Assembly (NCBI RefSeq): GCF_048771995.1
Contig: NC_133027.1
Location: forward strand, 12,582,001-12,646,000
DNA length: 64,000 nucleotides
Origin: Taeniopygia guttata
Lineage: Eukaryota > Chordata > Aves > Passeriformes > Estrildidae
Direction: 5' to 3'
Shown here: in pieces, positions 47,101-53,085 of the stretch
How the letters are laid out: every line of letters starts with the position of its first letter
Numbering within the stretch: the stretch's first letter is position 1
Translations under genes and position numbers: made by a program
The notes under the pieces: model-generated
Seen by the model: the letters and a program-made list of their open reading frames with translations, nothing else
The model's database searches: none
What the model was told of the DNA's origin: nothing

Positions 47101-49404
47101 TTAATGCATTGACTTGAGTATACAAATGAGCAGAGGGTGACCATCGGGATGGTGCTTCTTCTTCTGATTTGACCTTGGAAAGGTTTCCTTTTGCCACATA
47201 AAGAGGCTGAAACGTGCAGCTGAGAGACAGAGCTGCAGGTGGCTCCTGTGTGCCTAAGCCGGCATTTTCATCCCAATACATTTGTGCAGGTGTCTTAAAG
47301 GGTCTGTGTTGAATATGAGATTCCAAATGTTTGTTTCCTCACCCTGAGGCATACCTGGTGGATTTCCATTCTTGCCTCCCATGCACCTCTGTTTTCTAGA
47401 AGAGGACAAGAAGCTCAATGAGTTTTGGTTTATGACCACTGTGCTTAAGGGACCAACAAGCACTGCAGAGATGCCTTTCATGTACTAATCCTTGGAAATA
47501 GTAGTGTTAGTGTAGCAGAGTCCATCTTCTGAAAAGCCTGTCAAGGTGGTGTGAATCCTCCAAGAAGGAAAGAAGCTTTGCTGATGTAGCTCCCACTAAC
47601 TGGGTCAGTCAATGAAATTGACTGCCAAGGCAAGATCAGCGGGATGTTGGAAAAGCCATGGTGTTTTGTTGGTAAAGGAAAGTCATCTTTCCTTTACCAT
47701 CTCCATCTTATCAGAAAGTGCTCTGCAGGGTGGAGCTTAAACAGTGGGTTCTGGGAGAGCAGTTACAGATGGGAAAGAAGCAGGTGGAGCCTCGTGTTTC
47801 CTTTTCATGCAGGCTGAACTCCCGATAGCCAGAGGAGAGAGACCACAGCTGCGGAAGCCCAACCGATTCTCGCCTCACCTGTGTGACTTTCTGAGCTGCT
47901 GCCTGCAGACAGACGAAGAGCAGCGCTGGTCTGCCAAGAGGCTCCTGCAGGTAAAATGCCAAGGGGCTGAGGTGAAACAGTGTCTGAGGGATGGGCTCCT
48001 CCTCCACCGAGGTCCGAGGCATCAGATGAGCCCCCTTCCTCCTCACCTCCACTCTTGGTGATGTTCAAATGAAAACAGTGAGGAATCCTAGACTGGGCTG
48101 GGCTGGCAGGGCTCTGGAAAGTCCTCTGGTCCAAGTGACCTGCAATGAGCAGGGACATCTTTAAAGAGATCAGGTTGCTCAGAGTCCTGTCCCACCTGAC
48201 CTGGAATGATTCCAGGGATGGGGGCACCTACAAGCTCTTGGGACAACCTGTGCCAGAGTGGCACCATGCTCCGAGAAAAGAAGGTCTTCCTTAGACCTAC
48301 TCTGATTAGATCCCCATGTGTTTAAAACTATTTGCCCACACTCTCTTGTAACTGGCCCTGTTAAAAAAGGTGTCCCCCACTTTCTTCAAAGCCACTCTGA
48401 AATCTTGGAAAGCAGCAATAAAGTCTCCCTGGGGCCTGTTCTTCACAAAAGTGAATAACTCCACCTCTCTCCGCATTTCCTGAGAGGACAGGTGCTCTGT
48501 TTTCTGGCTGTTTCTGTTGCCCTGATTTGGTGGGATGTTCAGTTTTATCTAATGGTAAAAGAACTGAAGTACAGCAATGCAGGGTAAAGAGACATGAAAT
48601 AGTGGTGGAGGAACCCAAGGCTGCCAGTCCTGGCAGAGCAGTCTGGAGAGATTTGGCTGTGGGCAGGAGGGGCTTTGAGGGACTCACTGTGAGCCTCTGA
48701 GGGGCCCTGGTTTATGCCCCCCACCCCACCCTTAGAGGTTTCTGGCACACAAACAGGGACAGCTGAGAGGGACTTGCCCCAGCCCCATCTGCTGCCTGGC
48801 ATGCTCAGGCAGAGGGGAACTGTCCCAGGCTGACTGCCAGGTTGTGTGGCAGAGAGGGAACTGCAGGACCCATCGCCGCTGGACTGGCCCTGCTGGGAAG
48901 GAAGGTGCCATCCCACACAGCAGGGGCAGGGCATGGAAAGGCAGACACTGCTTTGTGTGCCTGTGGAAGTTAGCATGGTGCCTGTCTTTCCAAGACAGGG
49001 ACCTCTGGGAGTCATTGGAGCTTCCTGAAAGGAAAAAACCCCAGGGACAGAAAGCACCATTTCTAGAGCACTGGCAGGGCAAAAATCCCAGCAAGATGGA
49101 GAAACCAGAATAAATGGATGAGTGGGATTCTGGGCCAGGTTTGCCTGTGATGGCAAGCTCCTGCACATGATGAGTGGGGAGCAGATGGTCCCATTGTTTT
49201 ACTTTCTGGGTCCTTCTAGGAGCTAGAGGAATCCTGATTGAGTCTGTGAAGCACTGAGCTTGGAATGTCATGGTTCACTGTTCTTTGTTGTTTTTTTTTC
49301 CTGTGGATTAGCATCCATTTGTAACAGCAGCCAAGCCAGCATCCACCCTGGCACCACTCATCAACTCAGCGAAGAAGAAGAAGACGAAGAAGACAAGAAT
49401 CTAA
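17105..49404 (+). CDS. PAK3L: PAK-type serine/threonine kinase with membrane anchor and 13-exon acidic repeat array
   Basis: Predicted 28-exon gene. Exons: 17105-17183, 18105-18142; thirteen 132-nt repeat exons (26303, 26759, 29160, 29618, 30075, 30531, 32932, 33390, 33847, 34303, 36704, 37162, 37619); 39298-39432, 39710-39850, 39911-40045, 40470-40553, 40941-41091, 41398-41461, 42180-42228, 42992-43104, 43708-43825, 44670-44769, 45213-45409, 47813-47950, 49312-49404. All have AG acceptors and GT or GC donors, phases agree at every junction, and the sum is 3,351 nt (1,116 aa). Residues 5-22 form a hydrophobic anchor; 40-611 are 44-aa acidic repeats; about 612-776 are charged, Gln/Glu-rich and probably coiled coil; about 838-1090 is a kinase most like group I PAKs. 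Catalytic Lys868, Asp958 and the DFG Asp976 are present. The family assignment of the kinase is firm. Joining the N-terminal exons to it is inferred from strand, phase and order. Exons before 17105 or extra exons in long introns may be missing. PAK3-like kinases are known to be expanded in songbirds; the repeat array is not something I recognise from PAKs. Confidence 0.7.
18105..18142 (+). CDS. Kinase gene exon 2 (small linker exon)
   Basis: This 38-nt exon has a strong acceptor (ccttttcccttgcccactacag) and a perfect donor (AAG/gtgagt). It completes the split codon of exon 1 and leaves in phase 0, which matches the phase of every repeat exon downstream. Confidence 0.55.
18260..18755 (+). repeat. 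Decayed partial copy of the tandem unit, left part
   Basis: 18260-18515 resembles the intron before the third exon of each unit (28850-29100). 18531-18755 resembles 27570-27790 of the unit (the 'gggcaactttgtggctggga' text is nearly exact). The intervening exon-bearing part is missing. It continues at 25584 on the other side of the provirus. Confidence 0.65.
18756..19316 (-). repeat. 3' LTR of an old class II ERV
   Basis: On the minus strand it runs from TGTAGGAATA to AAAGTGGACA (561 bp) and is preceded by a polypurine tract (AAAAAGAGTGGGGGAAT, 19317-19333 read in reverse). A reversed AATAAA lies near 18826. It pairs with a diverged LTR at about 25270-25583. Confidence 0.75.
19317..25269 (-). 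pseudogene. Old class II ERV internal region (gag, pol) heavily decayed
   Basis: Minus-strand pieces in retroviral order: gag capsid C-terminal part (24454-24696), nucleocapsid with a CxxC...H-like knuckle (24142-24351), reverse transcriptase palm (23260-23514), the YIDD active-site strand (22912-23163), thumb (22692-22946), RNase H (about 22140-22260) and the integrase zinc-binding N-terminus (21735-21917). Many stops and frame changes separate them. Its RT text is clearly related to that of the intact ERV at 53-57 kb. About 2.3 kb between integrase and the 3' LTR is AT-rich with no env I can recognise. Confidence 0.8.
25270..25583 (-). repeat. 5' LTR of the old class II ERV, diverged and probably shortened
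   Basis: About 95 bp next to the outer end (25488-25583) aligns with the outer end of the 18756-19316 LTR, including 'atttccca', 'tgtctac' and 'ctttagaaagtt'-like blocks, with roughly a quarter of positions differing by eye. A reversed AATAAA lies near 25390. The inner limit is approximate. Confidence 0.55.
25584..26280 (+). repeat. Decayed partial copy of the tandem unit, right part
   Basis: This matches 28440-29150 of the unit, including the 'gggcccctctgaagcag' start, a diverged CR1 3' segment and the 'catagatccgtacatgacagtgctcac' text, but is clearly more diverged than the three units are from one another. Together with 18260-18755 it is an older copy now split by the provirus. Its exon is replaced or lost. 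Confidence 0.7.
26303..26434 (+). CDS. Repeat exon type A (first of array)
   Basis: 44 codons starting Ser-Thr-Lys-Pro. It is acidic in its middle ([12 protein letters not shown]) and ends AEPESSEP. Acceptor cttgccccag, donor CCA/gtaagt. Copies at 30075-30206 and 33847-33978 encode the same residues. Confidence 0.7.
26759..26890 (+). CDS. Repeat exon type B with GC donor
   Basis: 44 codons starting Met-Thr-Glu-Glu and ending LEPESSET. The acceptor is cttgccacag and the donor is ACG/gcaagt, a GC-AG intron. Copies at 30531-30662 and 34303-34434 share the GC donor. The last residue is Thr where the other types have Pro, caused by the same codon change next to the donor. Confidence 0.65.
27794..28439 (-). 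repeat. Solo-LTR-like GC-rich element in unit 1 (copies in units 2 and 3)
   Basis: On the minus strand it runs TGTAGACACATCACTG to ACACGCA, with an ATTAAA signal near 27995 and near-match flanks (TGTGC on the left, TGTGG on the right) that could be a 5-bp target duplication. It is absent from the older copy of this intron, which instead has the provirus at this point. Copies lie at 31566-32211 and 35338-35983. No TATA box is evident, so the LTR call is tentative. Confidence 0.4.
28455..28600 (+). mobile_element. CR1: Diverged CR1 LINE tail in each unit
   Basis: The pattern 'gtgtgcagagaaggacac...gggaagggtgtggagc...gtttcagcctgga' follows the CR1 3' region (gtgtccagagaaggg..., tttagcctgga) at low identity. 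Copies at 32227-32372, 35999-36144 and, older, 25600-25740. Confidence 0.5.
29160..29291 (+). CDS. Repeat exon type C
   Basis: 44 codons starting Met-Thr-Glu-Thr-Pro, with EEQIEEYD in the middle and ending PEPESPEP. Donor CCA/gtaagt. Copies at 32932-33063 and 36704-36835. Confidence 0.7.
29618..29749 (+). CDS. Repeat exon type D
   Basis: 44 codons starting Met-Thr-Glu-Ala-Thr and ending PEPESAEP. Acceptor cttgccacag, donor CCA/gtaagt. Copies at 33390-33521 and 37162-37293. Confidence 0.7.
30053..33824 (+). repeat. Tandem unit 2 (3,772 bp) with four repeat exons
   Basis: Exons at 30075-30206, 30531-30662, 32932-33063 and 33390-33521. It differs from unit 1 at only a few positions seen by eye (for example in 31746-31950, and a G-to-A at 32294). 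All splice sites, including the GC donor after 30662, are the same as in unit 1. Confidence 0.9.
33825..37512 (+). repeat. Tandem unit 3 with four repeat exons
   Basis: Exons at 33847-33978, 34303-34434, 36704-36835 and 37162-37293. Similarity to units 1 and 2 continues to about 37512, then switches to the intron text that precedes the thirteenth repeat exon, which marks the crossover point. The GC donor after 34434 is kept. Confidence 0.9.
37619..37750 (+). CDS. Repeat exon type E (last of array, single copy)
   Basis: 44 codons starting Met-Ile-Glu-Thr-Thr, more diverged than A-D, and ending AQPEFLEP, so the terminal EPES motif has decayed. Its flanking introns resemble those of D exons. 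Donor CCA/gtaagt. Confidence 0.65.
37751..39297 (+). other. Intron with a TCTA microsatellite
   Basis: Apart from the microsatellite at 38587-38625 I see no exon that fits the phase-0 reading frame. Confidence 0.5.
38587..38625. repeat. (TCTG)n/(TCTA)n microsatellite
   Basis: Three TCTG-type units pass into about six TCTA units. A typical tetranucleotide repeat. Confidence 0.9.
39298..39432 (+). CDS. Kinase gene exon, charged/coiled-coil 1
   Basis: 45 codons, phase 0-0, rich in Glu and Gln ([18 protein letters not shown] at its end). Acceptor tttctgtgcag, donor CAG/gtaagc. It follows the repeat array and starts the putative coiled-coil region. Confidence 0.65.
39710..39850 (+). CDS. Kinase gene exon, charged/coiled-coil 2
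   Basis: 47 codons, phase 0-0, with alternating charged and hydrophobic residues and a Gln/Asp-rich end. Acceptor tgtgtacag, donor CAG/gtgagt. Confidence 0.65.
39911..40045 (+). CDS. Kinase gene exon, charged/coiled-coil 3
   Basis: 45 codons, phase 0-0, with Leu/Ile at heptad-like spacing and many Lys and Glu, the best coiled-coil candidate. The intron before it is only 60 nt. Acceptor tattttacag, donor CAA/gtgagt. Confidence 0.65.
40470..40553 (+). CDS. Kinase gene exon, linker with alternative read-through
   Basis: 28 codons ending at GAG/gtacag. The acceptor (gtttgacttgag) is weak. The frame stays open past the donor to a stop at 40683-40685 and adds another 43 charged residues, so an isoform ending here, without the kinase, is possible. 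Confidence 0.5.
40941..41091 (+). CDS. Kinase gene exon, pre-kinase linker
   Basis: 151 nt. It begins Ile-His-Lys-Gly-Phe and later has a Pro-Gly-Lys-Trp-Ser-Arg segment. These fall where PAKs have the end of the CRIB p21-binding motif (IHxGF) and a following PxxW, so it may be a degenerate CRIB region. Ends in phase 1 at CTGA/gtacgt. Confidence 0.6.
41398..41461 (+). CDS. Kinase exon: start of the glycine loop
   Basis: 64 nt. It encodes the lead-in Lys-Tyr-Ser-Glu-Leu and the first part of the glycine-rich loop (Ile-Gly-Ser-Gly). Phase 1 in, phase 2 out. Donor CGG/gtgagt. Confidence 0.85.
42180..42228 (+). CDS. Kinase exon: rest of the glycine loop
   Basis: 49 nt. It completes Gly-Thr-Phe-Gly-Phe-Val, keeping the GxGxFGxV pattern needed for ATP phosphate binding. 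Acceptor tttgtttctag, donor GAG/gtaaat. Confidence 0.85.
42992..43104 (+). CDS. Kinase exon: catalytic Lys and helix C
   Basis: 113 nt. It starts VAIKK, with Lys868 as the ATP-anchoring lysine, and has a Glu in the position of the helix-C glutamate (YELM). The NPNVVNYL segment is close to group I PAKs. Confidence 0.9.
43708..43825 (+). CDS. Kinase exon: hinge and helix D
   Basis: 118 nt. It holds the hinge (LVMEFM, Met as gatekeeper), GGTLSDV, and the QIAAISRE segment typical of PAKs. Donor GAG/gtcagc. Confidence 0.9.
44670..44769 (+). CDS. Kinase exon: catalytic loop
   Basis: 100 nt. The catalytic loop reads YRDVKSEN: the usual His of HRD is Tyr, while Asp958, Lys and Asn are kept. YRD occurs in active AGC-family kinases, so activity is not excluded. 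Donor CTGG/gtcagt. Confidence 0.9.
45213..45409 (+). CDS. Kinase exon: DFG, activation segment, APE
   Basis: 197 nt. DFG (976-978) and APE (1001-1003) are intact. The activation segment reads [12 protein letters not shown]: Ser992 stands where PAK1 has its activating Thr423, and Pro-Tyr of the PAK P+1 loop is Ser-Gly. VDIWSFG is kept. Confidence 0.9.
45826..46422 (-). repeat. Solo LTR with 6-bp target duplication, in a kinase-gene intron
   Basis: On the minus strand it runs TGTTGGGGAAG to CTCCTACA. It is flanked by perfect direct repeats GTTTTG (45820-45825 and 46423-46428), which fit a class II ERV insertion. AATAAA lies on the minus strand near 45904. Its 597 bp lie in the intron before the exon at 47813. 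Confidence 0.85.
46429..47812 (+). other. Intron of the kinase gene, no further feature seen
   Basis: A self-complementary patch at 47670-47697 (ggtaaaggaaag...ctttcctttacc) could fold as a hairpin. No exon in phase 0 could be supported. Confidence 0.4.
47813..47950 (+). CDS. Kinase exon: C-lobe end
   Basis: 138 nt, phase 0-0. Its [20 protein letters not shown] text is the PAK-type C-lobe end with the conserved Arg that salt-bridges to the APE Glu. Acceptor ttttcatgcag, donor CAG/gtaaaa. Confidence 0.9.
48075..48490 (-). mobile_element. CR1: CR1 LINE fragment in the last intron
   Basis: The reverse complement follows the CR1 3' region. On the plus strand the typical reversed blocks are seen: 'gatcaggttgctcagag', 'tccagggatggggg', 'gggacaacctgtgccagag' and 'aagtctccctggggcctg'. 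Confidence 0.8.
49312..49404 (+). CDS. Kinase gene terminal exon
   Basis: It encodes HPFV...LAPLI, the usual PAK C-terminal end, then a basic tail ([10 protein letters not shown]) and TAA at 49402-49404. PAKs end soon after this position, so the protein is complete at its C-terminus. The Lys/Arg tail could act as a nuclear-localisation signal or bind acidic lipids. Confidence 0.9.
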   Translation, partial: HPFVTAAKPASTLAPLINSAKKKKTKKTRI

Positions 49405-49510
49405 CGATGAAGATATTATTACCAAGTTAAAGTAGGATTGTAGAGTAGGACTCTAGATTAGGATTGTTAAGTAGTTTTGTAGTATAGGTTTATGGATAGG
49501 ATTATAATTA

Positions 49511-49516
49511 AATAAA
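49511..49516 (+). terminator. Polyadenylation signal of the kinase gene
   Basis: AATAAA lies 107 nt after the stop codon, the first such signal downstream. Confidence 0.75.
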
Positions 49517-50179
49517 GTTTTCAAAGCATCAAGTCATTTGGAAGATTCCCCTCCTTCTGACCCCTTCAGAAAACATTTCCTTCTGAATTGCCAGTTGTCT
49601 TTTATTGGTGCTGAGACACACTTATGGCTTCTTTGGTATGGTTTGTAAATGGAGAAGGCTCTTCTTCATTCATCCTCTCCAGACTACACTGCCTTTGGCA
49701 TACGGCCCACCGGCCCCGTTTGGCACATCTGTGGCACTTCCAGTTGAGGCAGAAAGGGCAATGGCATTTGCGGGAAAAACCAAAGGGCGAGTGGGGCAGC
49801 CAAAACATCCTGTGCAGATGCAGGCCTTCAGCTGTGACTCGAGAGCATTTGGGTGCCTGCCACTTGGATTTGTATCGCGAAGGGCAATGTCTTTGGCCGG
49901 AGGAGAGCCTTGCTCAGCAGAGAAAGCAGAAAGATCAGAGAGGTGCTCTGAAAGGTCTCCTGCGGTGCAGAGCTGTCAGCGAGTGTGAGGTGAGAGTGGG
50001 CCCGGCCTTGCCCGGCGTGGAGCTGCAGCAGAGCCCTGGCAGAGCCCGGAGCAGCCTGAGCCTGGGCAGGGGCAGGCTGCAAGGAGGCCCTTGTAGCTGC
50101 AGGAGGCACAGCCCGGCCCTGCGTGCCTCTTGCTGGCAGCGGGCGCATCCTCTGCTCTCAGCGCCCAAGCGCAGCCGGC
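49517..50179. other. Gene-flanking DNA, no supported gene
   Basis: A long plus-strand open frame (49624-50610) runs through GC-rich DNA. It has scattered Cys and His but no recognisable domain; a donor-like GAG/gtgaga lies at 49988/49989. I do not support it as a gene. Confidence 0.35.
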
Positions 50180-51100
50180 TGCTCCCGAGGGGAAGCGGAG
50201 CCTGGCTCAGCATTCCCACTCTTGTGCTGGCTGCCCTGCGACTCCTGGCAAAGGTCAGCAGTGTGTGCAGCACTCTGGGCACCGGGGCAGGGAGCCGGGC
50301 TGCTCGGCAGGCTGGAGCACAGGGCAGCGTCCTTCAGGCACGGCGCTTGTGCCAGGGGACCATGGGCCAGCGGGAGGCAGGGACAGCTTGTCAGCTCATG
50401 GCTGCAGGAGCCAGTGCCCCACACAGCTCTGGGAGGCAGCGCCTGCACTTCTGCACTGAGCCACAGCAAAGCTGTGACCTGCAGAGTGCTTTGCAGAAAT
50501 ATTCAGGGCCAGCAGGCCGGCCTGCTTCGTGCTCTCTGGCACACAGCAAGAGCTGTGCCACGCTGCAGCTCGGAGCTGCTGGGAGAAAGGTGTTAGAAAT
50601 AAACTCTTAGGTACAATTAAATGGAGACAAAGTCATTAAAGCAAAAGAGAACCGTTTTTCTTAGTAAGGATTCAACTGAGCTGGGTGTACTTCCCTTTTG
50701 GTTTGGTGTTCAACCCCCCCCATTTTCCAGCACACATCAACACCCAAAAAATTAACTGGAACAAATGCAAACCATAACTAACAACAGCTAGCACCAACAA
50801 CTTTCATTCTTTTTTTGTAATGACCTTTTGGCTGAGGCAAAATATTACCTCCTGTCTCTCAGAGGGAATCGGGGATGAGCCTGAGCCTTGTGCTTGACTA
50901 GTGATCTGATTTGGAAGGGAGCAGAAGGGTTTCAGCAGGCAATTTGTGCTTCCTTTATTCATTTCTTAAGGAAAGACGCAGTGTGGCTTCAGCCAGCAAA
51001 AGCATCTGCCAGTTGCATTGACGAAATGCTTGTGAGGAATTCCCAGAAAAAGAACATGTTGAAGAAAAGTTTAATCGTAACAAATCCTGCATTCCTTTAG
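50180..51100. repeat. Segmental copy of the DNA at 13555-14650
   Basis: This copy is intact up to the exon at 51101. Relative to the other copy it carries an extra block of about 275 bp at 50587-50861, between GGGAGA and AGAGGGAATC, which the copy at 13978-13982 lacks. Confidence 0.7.
50587..50861. mobile_element. Insertion of about 275 bp, unknown family
   Basis: It is defined by comparison with the empty site in the paralogous block at about 13980. It begins near TGTTAGAAATAAAC and ends near CTGTCTCTCAG. A reversed LTR fragment is possible but not proven. Confidence 0.45.
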
Positions 51101-51253
51101 CTGCAGGAGGCTCTGTTGGCACGGAGTCTGTTGAGCCAGTTGAGGGATTCTCTGCTGCGCAGCAGACGCAGAGCATCCATCTTCTCCATCCCGCGAGGGA
51201 ATAGAGAGCAATTTGCTGACATTTGCGAGCCAAACTCTGGACTCACCATACAG
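51101..51253 (+). CDS. Isolated exon of an unrecognised gene
   Basis: 153 nt (51 codons), phase 0-0, with a good acceptor (tcctgcattcctttag) and a perfect donor (CAG/gtgagt). The product starts with a Leu/Arg-rich amphipathic stretch and has an RRRAS segment that resembles a basophilic kinase site. Partner exons were not found before the ERV at 51899. I do not recognise the protein. Confidence 0.5.
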
Positions 51254-51898
51254 GTGAGTGCAGAAGATTCTTGGAAAGGCTTCTGATGCTGAGGGGCTGG
51301 GCTGGGCTGCAGGATGGGCTGCAGGTGGGCTCAAGTACCAGAGTCACGGATTTTGCCTCTAGCTTTGGACAGGAACTGGAGACTTGGGAATGGGAGTCCT
51401 AGGGCATGGGAGTGTTCAAGAAACTGGCAATCCAAATGGATAATCTTGCCTCTACTTTTCTGATAGGTTTGGAAGAGCAGCTTTCTGTCACACCAAAAAA
51501 ATCTGCAGAGGGCTGCCTAAAGGAACCAAAGGGATTGATCACATCCCTGACATTCCTTTTTTGGAGTTTGTCCCACTTATTTTGGTGGGTTTTTTTTGAT
51601 CACTAAACACCATGAGCTCAGTAAGTATTTTGCAACTCAATGCAAATCTGATTCTTGAAACATTTTCCAGGATATGTCTAGAAAGCATTTCAAGAGTTTG
51701 TAGCAAATGCAGAGGAACAGAAACCTTTGAAAACTTGATGTTCTGGAATTTGGAAGGTTTTGAATCTCTGTGGTTGTTAACAGTAGTGTAGAAATGCTTA
51801 CGGTGTGAGCAGCAACCTGCTGGAATTGGGAACTGGTTTCATTTCAAGCCATTGAGACAGGCTTTTTCTTGGGGAGGCGACTTGTCAGAGATCAGGGG
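51254..51898. other. Probable intron up to the ERV
   Basis: No exon or repeat could be supported. Confidence 0.35.
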
Positions 51899-52834
51899 TG
51901 CCTTAGCGCTCTCTTGTCTCCCCTTTTGCCCCAGCTAGCTCCGTGAGGGGGGGGGGAGCGCTGGCAGCTTCCGTGTTTTCCGGCGAACCCTCGCGGGTAT
52001 CGGCCGGTGCTGCGTGGGTTTGGGAGCGAGGCGAGTCCCGAGGCAAATAAAAGGAGAGAGACTTTTTCCCCCGCGGGCGATATCTCAGTTTATTACGGCT
52101 TGGTTGGGAAGGCAAAAACCGAGAAGGCTGCTGCGTGCTAAGTTCGAATTTGTCCGTGCCGCCTGGCACATTCGGGGGCAGGGCGGCGCGCTCCAAAGCT
52201 GGCCGCAATCCAAGAGAGGCTGCGTGTGGAGCCGCGGCGCTCTGTGTGCAGAGGCGACGGCGGCGGTGAGGCTGCAGCAGCGATCGCAGGACAGTCCGAG
52301 GCGGCCGCGATCGCCTGGGGCAGCGGCGGCGGTTGCGGCAGTCAGGGGCCAGGCGAGAGAAAGAGCAGGAATCAGGCGGAAGAAAAAGCCCGCAGCAGCA
52401 CGCAGGAATCAGGCGGGAGAAAAAGCCCACGGCAGCACACAGGAATCAGGCGGGAGAAGAGGCGGCGGGTCGGGCAGCAGCAGCGATCAGGGGCCAGGCG
52501 GGAGAAAAAGCACCGGGGCGTCCCCAACCCGCTCTATAAGTACTGGATAGGGGAAACCCGGGGCGGCCAATGAGATAACGCCATGGGGGGACTGGGGATA
52601 GTGGGGTGCAGGGGTCCAATGGGAGATGGACAGATGGAAGGGTGCCAGGTCGTCTCTCGACCCCGCCGCATGGCTGACAGATGGTCTGAGAGACGTAAAC
52701 AGAGTGACTGGGCACTTTCTCGGGAAGGCAGACCGCGGGGGGAAATGGGAGAACCCGGGAGGTTGTTACAGATCGCGAGAGGGTACATGGAATGACCTTA
52801 TACATAATAGAACATATAATAACACAATTCCACA
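51899..52834 (-). repeat. 3' LTR of the intact-frame class II ERV
   Basis: On the minus strand it runs TGTGGAATTGTG to CTAAGGCA (936 bp). It has a TATA-like CTTATAG (52534-52540) and AATAAA (reversed at about 52087-52092). GC-rich imperfect tandem repeats of a 'gaatcaggcgg(g)agaaaaagc' unit lie at about 52365-52510. It is closely similar to the LTR at 59296-60210 but the two differ by indels in these repeats. Confidence 0.9.
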
Positions 52835-52853
52835 ACTCCCTCTTCTGTTTTTC
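52835..52853 (-). promoter_or_regulatory. Polypurine tract of the ERV
   Basis: Read on the minus strand, ACAGAAGAGGGAGT directly precedes the LTR start. Confidence 0.75.
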
Positions 52854-52890
52854 AAAAGAAAAGAACAGAAAATAACTTAAATGGGAGGTT

Positions 52891-53082
52891 TTACAGTCCT
52901 TTTCCCCATCGTTGAACCCAATGTCTGCTCGGTTCTTCTCTGGCTGTCTGTGTTGATCGGATGTCAGCTCTGATGGGGCGGTGAAGACTGCGTGGTCGAT
53001 GTGCACGGTGGAATTGATGACCTTTAAAACTTTTAACATTACTAAAACTCATAATAACAACAATGAATGTTAACAGCAACAT
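52891..53082 (-). CDS. Short ORF after pol with hydrophobic N-terminus
   Basis: 63 codons. Residues 2-12 are hydrophobic and the remainder is basic and polar. It lies four bases downstream of the pol stop, where env would begin. It may be the remains of an env signal peptide or a chance ORF. Confidence 0.3.
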   Translation of the reverse strand: MLLLTFIVVIMSFSNVKSFKGHQFHRAHRPRSLHRPIRADIRSTQTAREEPSRHWVQRWGKGL

Positions 53083-53085
53083 AAG

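Noticed and set aside
48545-49168. 207-codon minus-strand open frame in the last kinase intron
   Set aside because: It has no recognisable domain and lies antisense inside the intron next to a CR1 fragment.
49624-50610. 328-codon plus-strand open frame with scattered Cys and His
   Set aside because: It runs across a segmental-duplication border in GC-rich DNA, has no domain pattern, and other frames are equally open there.
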